A stretch of 37,228 nt of DNA, from the NCBI GenBank assembly GCA_947446865.1, contig CANFHX010000025.1:1-37228 (forward strand), written 5' to 3'. Within the stretch, counting starts at the first letter, position 1. Each line of letters starts with the position of its first letter. Shown here in pieces: positions 21,689 to 30,426 of the stretch. The DNA comes from Flavobacteriaceae bacterium. Its GTDB lineage: Bacteria; Bacteroidota; Bacteroidia; Flavobacteriales; Flavobacteriaceae. The notes under the pieces are model-generated. The model saw nothing but the letters and a program-made list of their open reading frames with translations. It was not told the origin of the DNA and did no database searches. The position numbers and the translations under genes were made by a program.

Positions 21689-22994
21689 TTACGGCAATTT
21701 TTTTTGTTTTAATAAATAAGGTGCAAATAGCACTGATGAGCAATAAAACCCCTGCAAAAGTGATTGCCAATCGCGGATCGTTATTTAGGAAATGTTTCAA
21801 AATGTATCCGAAAGAAATCGTTTGGATGAACATCGGAATCACAATCATCATGTTGATTATTCCCATATAAACGCCGTAACGTTCTTTAGGAATGGCACTA
21901 ACTATCATTAGATACGGAATTCCCATCATGCTTGCCCATCCTATTCCGAAGCCAGTAATGGCAGGGAATAATAAATATTTATTGTGGATGTGTGGAAATA
22001 CTAAAAACCCAATTGCTGCTAGAATTAAACATCCAAAATGAACTTTTTTAGCAGAAAATTTTCTGGCAAAATAAACCAAACTAAACGCACATAAAAAGGT
22101 AACGATATTGTACCAGCCGTTAACTAAACCGGTCCAACTTACTGCTTCTCCGTACAATTTCATGTCTTTTTCGGGAGTGGTATTCCAAACGGAAAGCGCA
22201 ATACTTTTAGAGGAGTTTTGCCAATAACAAAACAAGGCATACCATTGAAAAAGATACACTAAGGCCAGTTGCCACATTACTTTGGGCATCTCGGTTATTG
22301 CTTTAAAAATATCTATAAAAGGCGTTACTATATTTAAAGGTTCGCTCTTCATTTTTTGCAGTTCTTCTTGCGAAGGCTCGATTTCTTTGGTAGTGTGTGA
22401 ACTCCACCAAACCGAAGCGATAGAACAAATAGATCCTAGAAAAAAGGAAGCGAAAACCCAAGTGGGTAATTTACCCATAGTGCCAATAAATAAAAGCGGG
22501 AAAATGAATAGCGATACATTGGCTAAGGTTTGTCCGAAACCGGTAAAAAAACTTTGTGCTTGAAAGCCTGTTGGTTGTTGGTCATCGTCTAATTTATCTG
22601 CAATAAAAGCACGGTACGGCTCCATTGCGGTATTGTTACCAACATCTAAAATCCAAAGCAATCCTGCTGCCATCCAAAGGGAACTACTAAAAGGAAAAAG
22701 AAATAATGCTAGACTACAAATTAAGGCTCCGATTAAGAAAAAAGGTTTTCTTCGTCCACCAAATTTTGGAGACCAAGTTTTGTCGCTCAAAGCACCAATA
22801 ATGGGTTGAATGATTAATCCGGTTAATGGTCCGGCTAAATTTAGAATTGGAATTTGATCGGGATGTGCTCCTAAAAAATCGTAGATAGGATTTACGGCAC
22901 TTTGTTGCAAGCCAAAACTATATTGGATACCAAGAAACCCAACATTCATGTTGATTATTTGCCAAAAAGTTAATGTCGGTTTATTTAAATTCAT
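21681..22994 (-). CDS. MFS/SUT-like sugar transporter, probable sucrose importer
   Basis: 437 residues with about 12 membrane helices. The loop 2-3 signature GALSDKTWSPKFGGRRKPFF (about 66-85) is the form found in plant-type SUT sucrose carriers and bacterial glycoside-pentoside-hexuronide relatives. NVGFLGIQYSFGLQQSAVNPIYDFLGA in helix 1 also matches this group. It would bring a disaccharide from periplasm to cytoplasm by proton symport. The gene overlaps the glycosidase by 8 nt. It follows the TonB receptor gene across an 88-bp gap with a hairpin. Sucrose as substrate is inferred; maltose or another disaccharide is the main alternative. Confidence 0.87.
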   Translation of the reverse strand: MNLNKPTLTFWQIINMNVGFLGIQYSFGLQQSAVNPIYDFLGAHPDQIPILNLAGPLTGLIIQPIIGALSDKTWSPKFGGRRKPFFLIGALICSLALFLFPFSSSLWMAAGLLWILDVGNNTAMEPYRAFIADKLDDDQQPTGFQAQSFFTGFGQTLANVSLFIFPLLFIGTMGKLPTWVFASFFLGSICSIASVWWSSHTTKEIEPSQEELQKMKSEPLNIVTPFIDIFKAITEMPKVMWQLALVYLFQWYALFCYWQNSSKSIALSVWNTTPEKDMKLYGEAVSWTGLVNGWYNIVTFLCAFSLVYFARKFSAKKVHFGCLILAAIGFLVFPHIHNKYLLFPAITGFGIGWASMMGIPYLMIVSAIPKERYGVYMGIINMMIVIPMFIQTISFGYILKHFLNNDPRLAITFAGVLLLISAICTLFIKTKKIAVSE

Positions 22995-23020
22995 TGGTAC
23001 AACAATTTAGTAGTTTAAAA

Positions 23021-23056
23021 AACAATTCCTGAGCTAAATTAAGCACAGGAATTGTT
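23021..23056 (-). terminator. Hairpin between TonB receptor and MFS genes (attenuator or processing site)
   Basis: A perfect 11-bp stem, AACAATTCCTG / CAGGAATTGTT, with a 14-nt loop. The weak T tract on the minus strand suggests partial termination or mRNA processing, lowering expression of the cytoplasmic genes relative to the receptor. Confidence 0.65.
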
Positions 23057-23082
23057 AACTAACAAAAGAAACATGAAATCTT

Positions 23083-25701
23083 TTAGAAACGGTAAGTAAT
23101 AGCCATAGATACTGATCTTCCTGGCATTGGTCTTGCTCTAATATAATTTACTTTATTTTCTGTAATACTTCCTTCTTCTGCTTCGGTAATTGCCAAAGTG
23201 TTCAATAAGTTGTTTCCAGATAAGTTTAAAGATAATCCTTTAGTTACTGTGAAATCTATGAAAGAATTAACAATCATAAAACCTTTCATAACTAACTTGT
23301 TTTCGTCTTGTGTGTATGCTTTAGATTGTCCGATAAAACTGAAACCAATTGCATTGTTATTTTTTCCAAATTTGTACGATGGAATAAAGTTATACATTAA
23401 TTTTGGTTGTCTTCTTGGCTCATTTCCTTTGTTGTCTCCAGAAGTAACTTCTGCTTTAGTATAGGTTAAAGCACCTCTAAAATTCAAATCTTTGCTCACA
23501 TTGTAAGCTGTTTCAATCTCTAAACCAAGTGATTTGTAATTGTTTTGGATGATAGATTGCGTAGTTGCTTCAAATCCACCTTGCTCATCTGTTTTAGCTT
23601 GAAAAGCAGTAGCATATAAATATCCTTTAGCAAATTTTTGTTTGAAACCAACTTCCGATTGGGTTAAGAAATCCAATGCGTTGATTTTGCTTCCATCCAT
23701 ATAGTTCAATCCAGAAAACAAGATTCTATCCGCTTTTGCAGAAGCACCTTTACTCATTCTAGCAAAAATAGATTGGCTTGAAGACAATAAATAGTTTGCT
23801 CCTACAGAGTAAGAAGTATAATGGTAATCGTAGTGAACCGCAGTAGAATTAGCAGTATTAACTGCAAATACGTTTGCTTCCGCTGGAGAAATAACACCAT
23901 TGTGATTTACATCAAATGCGGAAGAAGTTCCTCCTGCAAAAGATCCGCTTACTTTACCCATGTCGTAACGCAAACCTGCTTCAATAGAAAGTTTGTCCGT
24001 AGCATTTACACTAATGTTTGCATAAGGTGCAGAAACATTGTATTGTGTATCGTAGTTTCTTGCCAAGTTACCCCAAGCTGGAGTTCCGTAAGCGTACAAT
24101 CCGTTTTCAGAAAGTAAAGATCCACTACCGTTAGTAACGTTTAATAATCTTGGGTTATCATCCGATACTTCTTGTAAGTAAGAATTCCATAACCAAGACA
24201 TAGAAATGTTTTGGAAAGATTTAAAGAATCCAGCAGTTACATCTACTTTATCAAACTTTTTAGAAATTTTTAAATCGTTCATAAAGTTATTGAAGTTGTT
24301 CAATTGGGTATCAAACATGTGAATTCTTGCTACTAATCCGTTTGCTGTATTAAATGGCGTACCACTATTAGCATAAGTTAAAGTAGAACCTGCTCCGAAA
24401 GAAGATGCAATTGATGCTGCAGATCCAACTTCTGCTGGAAAAGGTGCAATAAATCCACCATTGTTAGAAGAAAATCTTCCATTTTCAGAAATTTTCCATC
24501 CATTATCTAGAGTAAAATTAGCACTAGCTCCAATAGATTTAGAAACTGGGTGCATACCATCGGCAACAGCGGCTCTTCTTAATTCTCCATCAGGACCTAA
24601 ACCAACATTATGATTTAAATATACCGATTGTAATGCGCCATGAGTAGCGTCAAAACCATCAATACTTCCCCAAGATGGGTTAGCATTTGTACCTGAAACT
24701 TGCACTGGCATTGGCATGTAAGCAGCTGCTCTATCATTTAAAAATTTAGCATAAATAGTTACCGAACCATTAGAAAATTCTTTAGTAAGGTTGAATTTAA
24801 ATTGGCCTCCGTTATTAGCAGTGAATCCTGTTTTTCTTACTCCTTCGCCAGTTCTGTAAAATCCACCTGTGTGAAAATATAAACCGTCTCCAATTTTAGT
24901 TCCGTAGTCAAAATCAGTTCTGAAATTACTATAATCCAATCCGAAACCTGTAGCAACTTTACCACCTTCTGTTTTACCAGTTTTGCTAATAAAGTTGATG
25001 ATACCACCTGGAGAGTTAGTTGCTAATATAGAAGCAGAACCTCCACGGATTGCTTCCACTTTAGCTACATTTCCGTCAAATCTTGTAAAAATATCGGCAG
25101 TTGCAAAAGAAATATCTCCAAATAATAATACCGGAAGACCGTCTTCTTGAATTTGTAAATACTTAGACCCACCAGAAGAAATTGGCACACCACGTACTGC
25201 AATGTTTGAATTTCCTTCACCACCAGAAGATTCCGAACGAATACCTGGAATGGTTCTGAAAATCTCTGCTGTAGAGCGAGGAGCCGATTGCTCAATTTGT
25301 TTCACATCTAAAGTAGTGATCGAAACACTGGATTGTAATTTAGTTTTAGGATTTACAACTCCTGTAACAACCACTTCTTCTAAATTAGAAGCGTCGTCTT
25401 GAAGTTTCACATCCAAAGTTGTGTTTCCGTTTACAGAAACATTTTGTTTACTGGTTTTTAATCCAATATAAGATACCGTTACAGAAACAGTACCATTTGG
25501 TATTCCAGAAATAGAATAAGTTCCCTCTGCACTTGTTGAAGTAGATTTGGAGCCCGCCAAAACATTAGCGCCGCTCACTGCAACACCATTGTTATCGGTT
25601 ACTTTTCCTGATAAAACACCACTTTGAGCGAACGATTGATTGAACAACACTAAGGCTGCTAGGACCATCATTTTTTTCAAAAAATTAGTAATTTTTTTCA
25701 T
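23083..25701 (-). CDS. TonB-dependent receptor with carboxypeptidase-like N-terminal domain (sugar uptake)
   Basis: 872 residues. A signal peptide (1-25, ending NQSFAQ) is followed by a carboxypeptidase-regulatory-like beta-sandwich (29-110: GVLSGKVTDNNGVAVSGANVLA...), then a TonB plug (about 115-245: EEVVVTGVV...RTIPGIRSESSGGEGNSNIAVRGV...RGGSASILATNSPGGIINFIS) and a large barrel ending AITYRF. It resembles SusC-type receptors, but no susD gene follows, so it is a SusD-independent oligosaccharide/sucrose-type receptor. First gene of the sugar operon, controlled from the LacI operators upstream. Transport across the outer membrane would use TonB-ExbBD energy. Confidence 0.92.
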   Translation of the reverse strand: MKKITNFLKKMMVLAALVLFNQSFAQSGVLSGKVTDNNGVAVSGANVLAGSKSTSTSAEGTYSISGIPNGTVSVTVSYIGLKTSKQNVSVNGNTTLDVKLQDDASNLEEVVVTGVVNPKTKLQSSVSITTLDVKQIEQSAPRSTAEIFRTIPGIRSESSGGEGNSNIAVRGVPISSGGSKYLQIQEDGLPVLLFGDISFATADIFTRFDGNVAKVEAIRGGSASILATNSPGGIINFISKTGKTEGGKVATGFGLDYSNFRTDFDYGTKIGDGLYFHTGGFYRTGEGVRKTGFTANNGGQFKFNLTKEFSNGSVTIYAKFLNDRAAAYMPMPVQVSGTNANPSWGSIDGFDATHGALQSVYLNHNVGLGPDGELRRAAVADGMHPVSKSIGASANFTLDNGWKISENGRFSSNNGGFIAPFPAEVGSAASIASSFGAGSTLTYANSGTPFNTANGLVARIHMFDTQLNNFNNFMNDLKISKKFDKVDVTAGFFKSFQNISMSWLWNSYLQEVSDDNPRLLNVTNGSGSLLSENGLYAYGTPAWGNLARNYDTQYNVSAPYANISVNATDKLSIEAGLRYDMGKVSGSFAGGTSSAFDVNHNGVISPAEANVFAVNTANSTAVHYDYHYTSYSVGANYLLSSSQSIFARMSKGASAKADRILFSGLNYMDGSKINALDFLTQSEVGFKQKFAKGYLYATAFQAKTDEQGGFEATTQSIIQNNYKSLGLEIETAYNVSKDLNFRGALTYTKAEVTSGDNKGNEPRRQPKLMYNFIPSYKFGKNNNAIGFSFIGQSKAYTQDENKLVMKGFMIVNSFIDFTVTKGLSLNLSGNNLLNTLAITEAEEGSITENKVNYIRARPMPGRSVSMAITYRF

Positions 25702-25786
25702 TTTAGAATTTTGTTTGATTAATAAAAAAGGTTGTTTAATTATTCGAAATTATATTTTTAGTTAACTTAATATTAGCAAATTGTTA

Positions 25787-25802
25787 TCGAAAACGTTTTC
25801 GA
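25787..25802. promoter_or_regulatory. LacI-type operator 1
   Basis: A perfect 16-bp palindrome, TCGAAAACGTTTTCGA, with the central CG typical of LacI-family sites. It lies between the divergent TonB operon and the lacI gene. Confidence 0.85.
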
Positions 25803-25808
25803 AAGCAC

Positions 25809-25822
25809 CGAAAACGTTTTCG
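25809..25822. promoter_or_regulatory. LacI-type operator 2
   Basis: CGAAAACGTTTTCG, the same 14-bp core as operator 1. The two centres are 21 bp apart, about two helical turns, so two dimers can sit on the same face of the DNA. Confidence 0.85.
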
Positions 25823-25859
25823 TTTTTGAAATTAAAATTATTATTAGCATATTTGTTAA

Positions 25860-26879
25860 ATGAAAGAGACAACTTTAAAACATATTGCGGAAACTTTAGG
25901 GATTTCTATTACTACGGTTTCCAAAGCCCTAAAAAATTATCCGGATGTAAGCGAAAAGACTAAAAAATCGGTTTTAGATCTTGCTAATAGTTTGCAATAT
26001 ACTCCCAATTCCTTTGCAGTTAACCTAAGAACGAAAGAATCGAAAACTATAGGACTGATTATTCCTGAAGTGGTGCACCACTTTTTCTCGAGTGTGGTTA
26101 ACGGAATTATTGCTGAAGCAGAGAAAAATGGCTATTTGGTGATCATTCTGCAATCGAATGAATCTTTAGAGTTGGAAAAAAAGCAGGTGGAATTACTTAT
26201 AAATAAAAGAGTGGATGGAATTATTCTTTCCCTTTCTAATGAATCTAACGATGACCTTCATTTAAAGGAGATTATTAGAAGAGAAATTCCGTTGGTACAA
26301 TTTGATAAAATTGCAAAATTAATTCCAAGTTCTAAAGTAATCATCAACGACCAAAAGGCGGCTTTTGAAGCAACCGAACATTTAATACAAAAAGGCTGTA
26401 AGAAAATTGCGCACATTCGTGGGCCTATAAATCCTCAAAATGCTATTGATCGTTTTTTAGGGTACAAAAAAGCATTAGAAAAAAACAATATTCCTTTCGA
26501 TTCTAAATTGGTTTATACTTGTAAAAACGTAACATTTGAAGAAGGAAAGGAATTTGCAGAACAAATAATTAAAGACCATCCCGATGTAGATGGGATTTTC
26601 GTCATCACCGACTTAGTTGCTGTAGGAGTTTTGGCTTATTTTAATGAAAATAATATTAAAGTGCCGCAACAAGTTAAGATAATTGGGTTTAGTAATTGGT
26701 TCATGTCGCAAGTCATTACGCCAAAATTAAGTACGGTAGATCAGCCTAGTTATGAAATGGGGGTGCAATCGTTCTCCTTATTATTAGAAGAAATGAATGC
26801 CAACAAAGAGATGAAGACCTTTACGCCAAAAACCATTGAACTTACTACTACTGTTATAGAGAGAGAATCTTCTATATAA
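25860..26879 (+). CDS. LacI-family transcriptional regulator of the sugar operon
   Basis: 339 residues. The N-terminal HTH (TLKHIAETLGISITTVSKALKNYPDVSEKTKKSVLDLANSLQYTPNSFA, residues 4-52) carries the LacI hinge. The rest is a periplasmic-binding-protein-like effector domain (TIGLIIPEVVHHFFSSVVNGI..., VDGIFVITD..., IIGFSNW...STVDQP). It probably senses the sugar or its phosphate and represses or activates the divergent receptor-MFS-GH-fructokinase operon through the twin palindromes. It lies 158 bp from the receptor start. Its 3' end is 2 bp from the convergent oxygenase gene, with no terminator between. Confidence 0.93.
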   Translation: MKETTLKHIAETLGISITTVSKALKNYPDVSEKTKKSVLDLANSLQYTPNSFAVNLRTKESKTIGLIIPEVVHHFFSSVVNGIIAEAEKNGYLVIILQSNESLELEKKQVELLINKRVDGIILSLSNESNDDLHLKEIIRREIPLVQFDKIAKLIPSSKVIINDQKAAFEATEHLIQKGCKKIAHIRGPINPQNAIDRFLGYKKALEKNNIPFDSKLVYTCKNVTFEEGKEFAEQIIKDHPDVDGIFVITDLVAVGVLAYFNENNIKVPQQVKIIGFSNWFMSQVITPKLSTVDQPSYEMGVQSFSLLLEEMNANKEMKTFTPKTIELTTTVIERESSI

Positions 26880-26881
26880 AA

Positions 26882-27475
26882 TTACCCTCTTTTTAGCCAA
26901 CCAGTAACACTAAGACGTTGTTTGTTGGTTTCTAAAACCTCATGTTTAAGCTCATCACTTTTAAAGAAAACTGTTTTGCTTTCTGTTGGAGAAATCATTT
27001 GGTTATTATTGGTTTGATAAATGTGTAATTCCCCACCATCTTGGGGTTGCCAATTGGGGTTTAAATAACTTACCATCGAAAATTGGCGTTGGTTATCGTT
27101 TTCAAATTGATCCAAATGCGGTTTATAAAAACTTCCTATTTCATATAAAGAATAATGAAATTCATAACTGCTAATATTAGTATAACAACTCTTATTTAAG
27201 TAGGCTACAAAAGCATCAATTTTTACAAAAAACGCATTTTCAAATTCATTGTTATGCGATTTATCCAGCCAATGAATTTTATCACTTCGAATTAAATTAT
27301 TATGCGCCGTCTTTGAATCATTGCCAATAGAAGCATTTTTTAGTACATCGGCAGCATTTAGTTGCAATAAATGAATTGCTAGGTTTTGGCAGAGTTCTTT
27401 ACCTAAAAAATCCTCCGAAATTCCTATTTTGTTTGTAATAAAACTGCTAATTAATTCCTCAAAACTATCTTCCAT
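26882..27475 (-). CDS. 2-oxoglutarate/Fe(II)-dependent oxygenase (prolyl hydroxylase-like)
   Basis: 197 residues. The C-terminal half is a double-stranded beta-helix with the iron triad His120, Asp122 (YKPHLDQF) and His178 (DELKHEV), and Arg187 (KQRLSVTGWL) for the 2-oxoglutarate carboxylate. The YLNPNW...DGGELHIY segment (137-153) is typical of the P4H/EGL-9-like 2OG-Fe(II) oxygenase superfamily. In bacteria these enzymes hydroxylate proteins, such as EF-Tu or ribosomal proteins, or small molecules. The substrate here is not evident. It is divergent from the serine hydrolase gene and convergent with lacI. Confidence 0.87.
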   Translation of the reverse strand: MEDSFEELISSFITNKIGISEDFLGKELCQNLAIHLLQLNAADVLKNASIGNDSKTAHNNLIRSDKIHWLDKSHNNEFENAFFVKIDAFVAYLNKSCYTNISSYEFHYSLYEIGSFYKPHLDQFENDNQRQFSMVSYLNPNWQPQDGGELHIYQTNNNQMISPTESKTVFFKSDELKHEVLETNKQRLSVTGWLKRG

Positions 27476-27557
27476 ATTAGTTTAAAACTTGAAATGACAA
27501 GGTAGGGCAAGGTAGTCTTTATTGCTTAGGAATTTCAACAATTTAACAGCTGTAACC

Positions 27558-27583
27558 TTAATTTATCACAACTGATAAATTAA
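27558..27583. promoter_or_regulatory. 26-bp perfect dyad in the divergent region (candidate operator)
   Basis: TTAATTTATCA, the 4-nt centre CAAC, then TGATAAATTAA. It lies between the divergently transcribed oxygenase and serine hydrolase genes, about 90 bp upstream of a TAAATTTG box. It could be an operator for either gene. The TATCA-N4-TGATA core has the shape of Crp/Fnr-type sites, but that is only a resemblance. Confidence 0.4.
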
Positions 27584-27670
27584 ATTACTGACTAAATGAT
27601 AATTACAGAATTAATAATAAATCTTAATAAAAAACTGTGTTAATTATTAATATTTGCTTAAATTATTCCT

Positions 27671-27678
27671 TAAATTTG
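27671..27678 (+). promoter_or_regulatory. -7 box TAAATTTG of the serine hydrolase gene
   Basis: A perfect TAnnTTTG match 28 nt upstream of the ATG at 27707. No TTG at the right spacing was seen. Confidence 0.45.
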
Positions 27679-27706
27679 GGCTTTATTATTTTTAACTCAA
27701 AATAAA

Positions 27707-28714
27707 ATGAATTCTGTATTTTCAAAAAAGACATCTCTTCCTTATACTTTAGGTTTTATATTTCTAGCTTCAGTTGCTACTTTTTTTGTAACTACTCATT
27801 TCAGCAATAAAGAAGCAAACAAAATATTAGAATTAAAACAAACTAGTGATGCTTGTGTTTCTAAAATTGAAAGATTAGAAGGATATCCTTTTGTTAAACC
27901 CTTATTGTTTGTCGATGATATATGTGAAGGAGATGGATTAGCAACCATAAAACAAGATGTAACCACAATAATTGAAAATTATAAAGCCTACAAAGGGGTA
28001 ACAACTGCATCGGTTTACCTAAAAGAATACGAGCGAAATGAATGGATGGCGGTTAATGAAGATGAAAAATACGAGCCCGGCTCTCTATTTAAAGTGCCTA
28101 TTTTAATTGCCTATTTAAAAATGAATGAAGAGGCTCCTGGAGTTTTAGATAAAAAATTGCTTTTTAATCAAAACTTTAACATCGATAAGATAGTTGCTTT
28201 TAAATCTAAAAACATACAAATAGGTACTACCTATACAATAAGAGAATTACTTAGATATATGATCGAATATTCTGACAATAATGCAACTGCTTTGCTAAAT
28301 AATAATTTAAAATCAGATGTATTGCTTAAATTATTTAAAGATTTAGATCTTAAATTACCAAATATTAGTGCCAAACAATATTTTTTCACGGTAAGACAAT
28401 ATTCTTTGTTTATGCGAGCTATCTACAATGCTTCCTATTTAAATATAGATAATTCGGAATATGCAGCAGAATTACTTAGCAAATGTAATTTCAATGATGG
28501 AATTAGAAAAGGCGTTCCAGCATCAGTAAAAATAGCACATAAATTTGGAGAATCTGGAACCCCTTCAGAAAAACAACTACACGAAACGGCAATAGTATAT
28601 TTAAAAGACAAGGCTTATCTATTAACCGTAATGACTAAGGGCAAAGACAACGTAGCGCTTTCTAACCTTATTGGCGAAATTTCTGGAGTGGTTTATAAAG
28701 AATTAAATAATTAA
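27707..28714 (+). CDS. Class A beta-lactamase-fold serine hydrolase, membrane-anchored
   Basis: 335 residues. An N-terminal membrane segment (12-30) is followed by a spacer and, from about residue 85, a beta-lactamase2-type domain. Its motifs are Ser126-x-x-Lys129 in PGSLFKVPIL, Ser189-Asp190-Asn191 in YSDNNATALL, and Lys279-Phe280-Gly281 in HKFGESGTP where enzymes of the class usually have KTG or KSG. The class includes beta-lactamases and low-molecular-weight penicillin-binding relatives. The Phe at the KTG position and the lack of a clear omega-loop Glu motif argue against a true beta-lactamase. A cell-wall or peptidase role next to the L,D-transpeptidase is more likely. Substrate unknown. 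Confidence 0.82.
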   Translation: MNSVFSKKTSLPYTLGFIFLASVATFFVTTHFSNKEANKILELKQTSDACVSKIERLEGYPFVKPLLFVDDICEGDGLATIKQDVTTIIENYKAYKGVTTASVYLKEYERNEWMAVNEDEKYEPGSLFKVPILIAYLKMNEEAPGVLDKKLLFNQNFNIDKIVAFKSKNIQIGTTYTIRELLRYMIEYSDNNATALLNNNLKSDVLLKLFKDLDLKLPNISAKQYFFTVRQYSLFMRAIYNASYLNIDNSEYAAELLSKCNFNDGIRKGVPASVKIAHKFGESGTPSEKQLHETAIVYLKDKAYLLTVMTKGKDNVALSNLIGEISGVVYKELNN

Positions 28715-28762
28715 TTGGAAAAATAAAAGAGTCGCTTTGGCATTTCTTTCCTTATAGATTGG

Positions 28763-30352
28763 TTAATCCTTAGTTAATACACTCATTAATCTTTCATCAT
28801 TTTTGTAAATATCTTTATAAAAATTAATCTTCCCTTGGCTGTCTTCCAATGCGGTGAAATATCCAATATATACTGGTATTTTAGTTTTCAAGGTATACCA
28901 AGACTCCTTGTAGGTATGCATTGCTTCATCAATTTTTTCTGAATTCCAATTGGGATCGTCCTTTAAAATCAAGTTTGCTAACTCTACTGGTTTTTCTAAA
29001 CGTATGCATCCGTGACTAAAGGCACGAGTTTCTTCTTTAAATAAATTTTTAGAAGGCGTATCGTGCAAATAAATATTATTGCTATTAGGAAATAAAAACT
29101 TTATTAGACCTAAAGAATTCTCTGCCCCTGGTTTTTGTCTAACTCCTCCATTATACCATTCCATGTGGTGGTTTCGGAGATAATTTTTATTTCTGCGCAA
29201 AGCAGGAAGAATTTCTTTTTTCAAGATGCTAGTTGGAACATTCCAATAGGGGCAAAAAACAATATAACTCATCCTACCGCTAAAAATTACGGTTTCGTGC
29301 ATCACTTTACCAACCACTACTTTTGAAACTAAAGCGGGTTTTTTGTCTTTAAAAAAAGTAAGCTGAAACGAAGGAATGTTAATTACGATAAACTCTTTAG
29401 AAGTACTTAATCCGTTAGAAATCCATCGGCAGCGTTCCATATTTACCATAATTGTTTTGATGCGATCCCCAATAGGAACATTCATTTCAGTAATATGTTT
29501 TGGAAGAATCACCTCATCTGCTTTGAAACCATTACGACTTTCAAAACTTAACAAACCCGTTTTTAATTCCTCATCATAAATAGAATCTTTAGAGTCTCTA
29601 GCAAGATCTCCTTCTAAAAACAATCGAGTGCGAATTTGCATAATAACAGCAGAAGTGTCACCAGGCTTAAGAGACTTGAATTTTGGCTCTACCACTATCG
29701 TATCCCAACCCCCTTTTTTTTCTAACTCTCGATACCGTTTTAATACGTCTCTTAATTTGTAATATTGTGGCAATAAATGTTTAACATCCTCACTTTTGTT
29801 TTCAACCAAAAGCGAATCTAAATAATTTAAATAGGTTGGTTTATTTCTTGGCAAATACCATCCTAATTCTCTAGATTTTGCAATATCAATACCATGAAAA
29901 ACTTTGTCAACATAAAATAAATAATACGCAGTTAAACCCAGCTCTAATTCAATATCTGGAGCAGTAGTTTTTTTGGAATACTTATTATCAAACACTGTTT
30001 TATAAGGTACCGAAACAGCAACACCCTCGTCTCGAAGATTGTTTATTTTATTCCAAAGTACAGCCGAGGTTTCTTTGATACCATTGCCGTCATACCAAAT
30101 ATAATTATACTGTTGTTGTTGGTATATAATAACTGCTTGTTTTTTATAGGGCAACAGATCTGGATATTTTTTGTAAAATCCTGCAATCAAAGTACTATCA
30201 AATGGTGTTAACGTAATTGTTTTTTCTTTACGTAACGAATCGTATCGCAATACAATAGGATTGCTTTTTTTGTTCTGACAAGAAACATTGCTAATGCCTA
30301 ATGAAAATAGTAAATAGCAAAATATAAAATAAGTTTCACCTGCTTTCTTCAT
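28763..30352 (-). CDS. YcbB/LdtD-like L,D-transpeptidase
   Basis: 529 residues. The N-terminal signal ends at Cys25 (NVSC), possibly a lipoprotein, although Asn at -3 is a weak lipobox. A helical scaffold domain (about 50-215) is followed by a peptidoglycan-binding-type region (225-300) and a YkuD catalytic domain (318-480). The catalytic signature is IYLHDTP (427-433, His430) and SHGCIRL (447-453, nucleophile Cys450). The long capping insert CPYWNVPTSILKKEILPALRRNKNYL is typical of YcbB-type enzymes. They form 3-3 cross-links in peptidoglycan and can bypass penicillin-sensitive transpeptidases. Convergent with the serine hydrolase gene. Confidence 0.93.
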   Translation of the reverse strand: MKKAGETYFIFCYLLFSLGISNVSCQNKKSNPIVLRYDSLRKEKTITLTPFDSTLIAGFYKKYPDLLPYKKQAVIIYQQQQYNYIWYDGNGIKETSAVLWNKINNLRDEGVAVSVPYKTVFDNKYSKKTTAPDIELELGLTAYYLFYVDKVFHGIDIAKSRELGWYLPRNKPTYLNYLDSLLVENKSEDVKHLLPQYYKLRDVLKRYRELEKKGGWDTIVVEPKFKSLKPGDTSAVIMQIRTRLFLEGDLARDSKDSIYDEELKTGLLSFESRNGFKADEVILPKHITEMNVPIGDRIKTIMVNMERCRWISNGLSTSKEFIVINIPSFQLTFFKDKKPALVSKVVVGKVMHETVIFSGRMSYIVFCPYWNVPTSILKKEILPALRRNKNYLRNHHMEWYNGGVRQKPGAENSLGLIKFLFPNSNNIYLHDTPSKNLFKEETRAFSHGCIRLEKPVELANLILKDDPNWNSEKIDEAMHTYKESWYTLKTKIPVYIGYFTALEDSQGKINFYKDIYKNDERLMSVLTKD

Positions 30353-30426
30353 CTTTAATGTAGTTTTACTTAAAGTTACTATATTTACCTTAATAAAAGG
30401 TCCTTTTAACTAAAATATTTACTAAA

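Noticed and set aside
27707..28714. Calling the serine hydrolase an antibiotic-resistance beta-lactamase
   Set aside because: The KTG motif is replaced by KFG and no convincing omega-loop Glu motif is seen.
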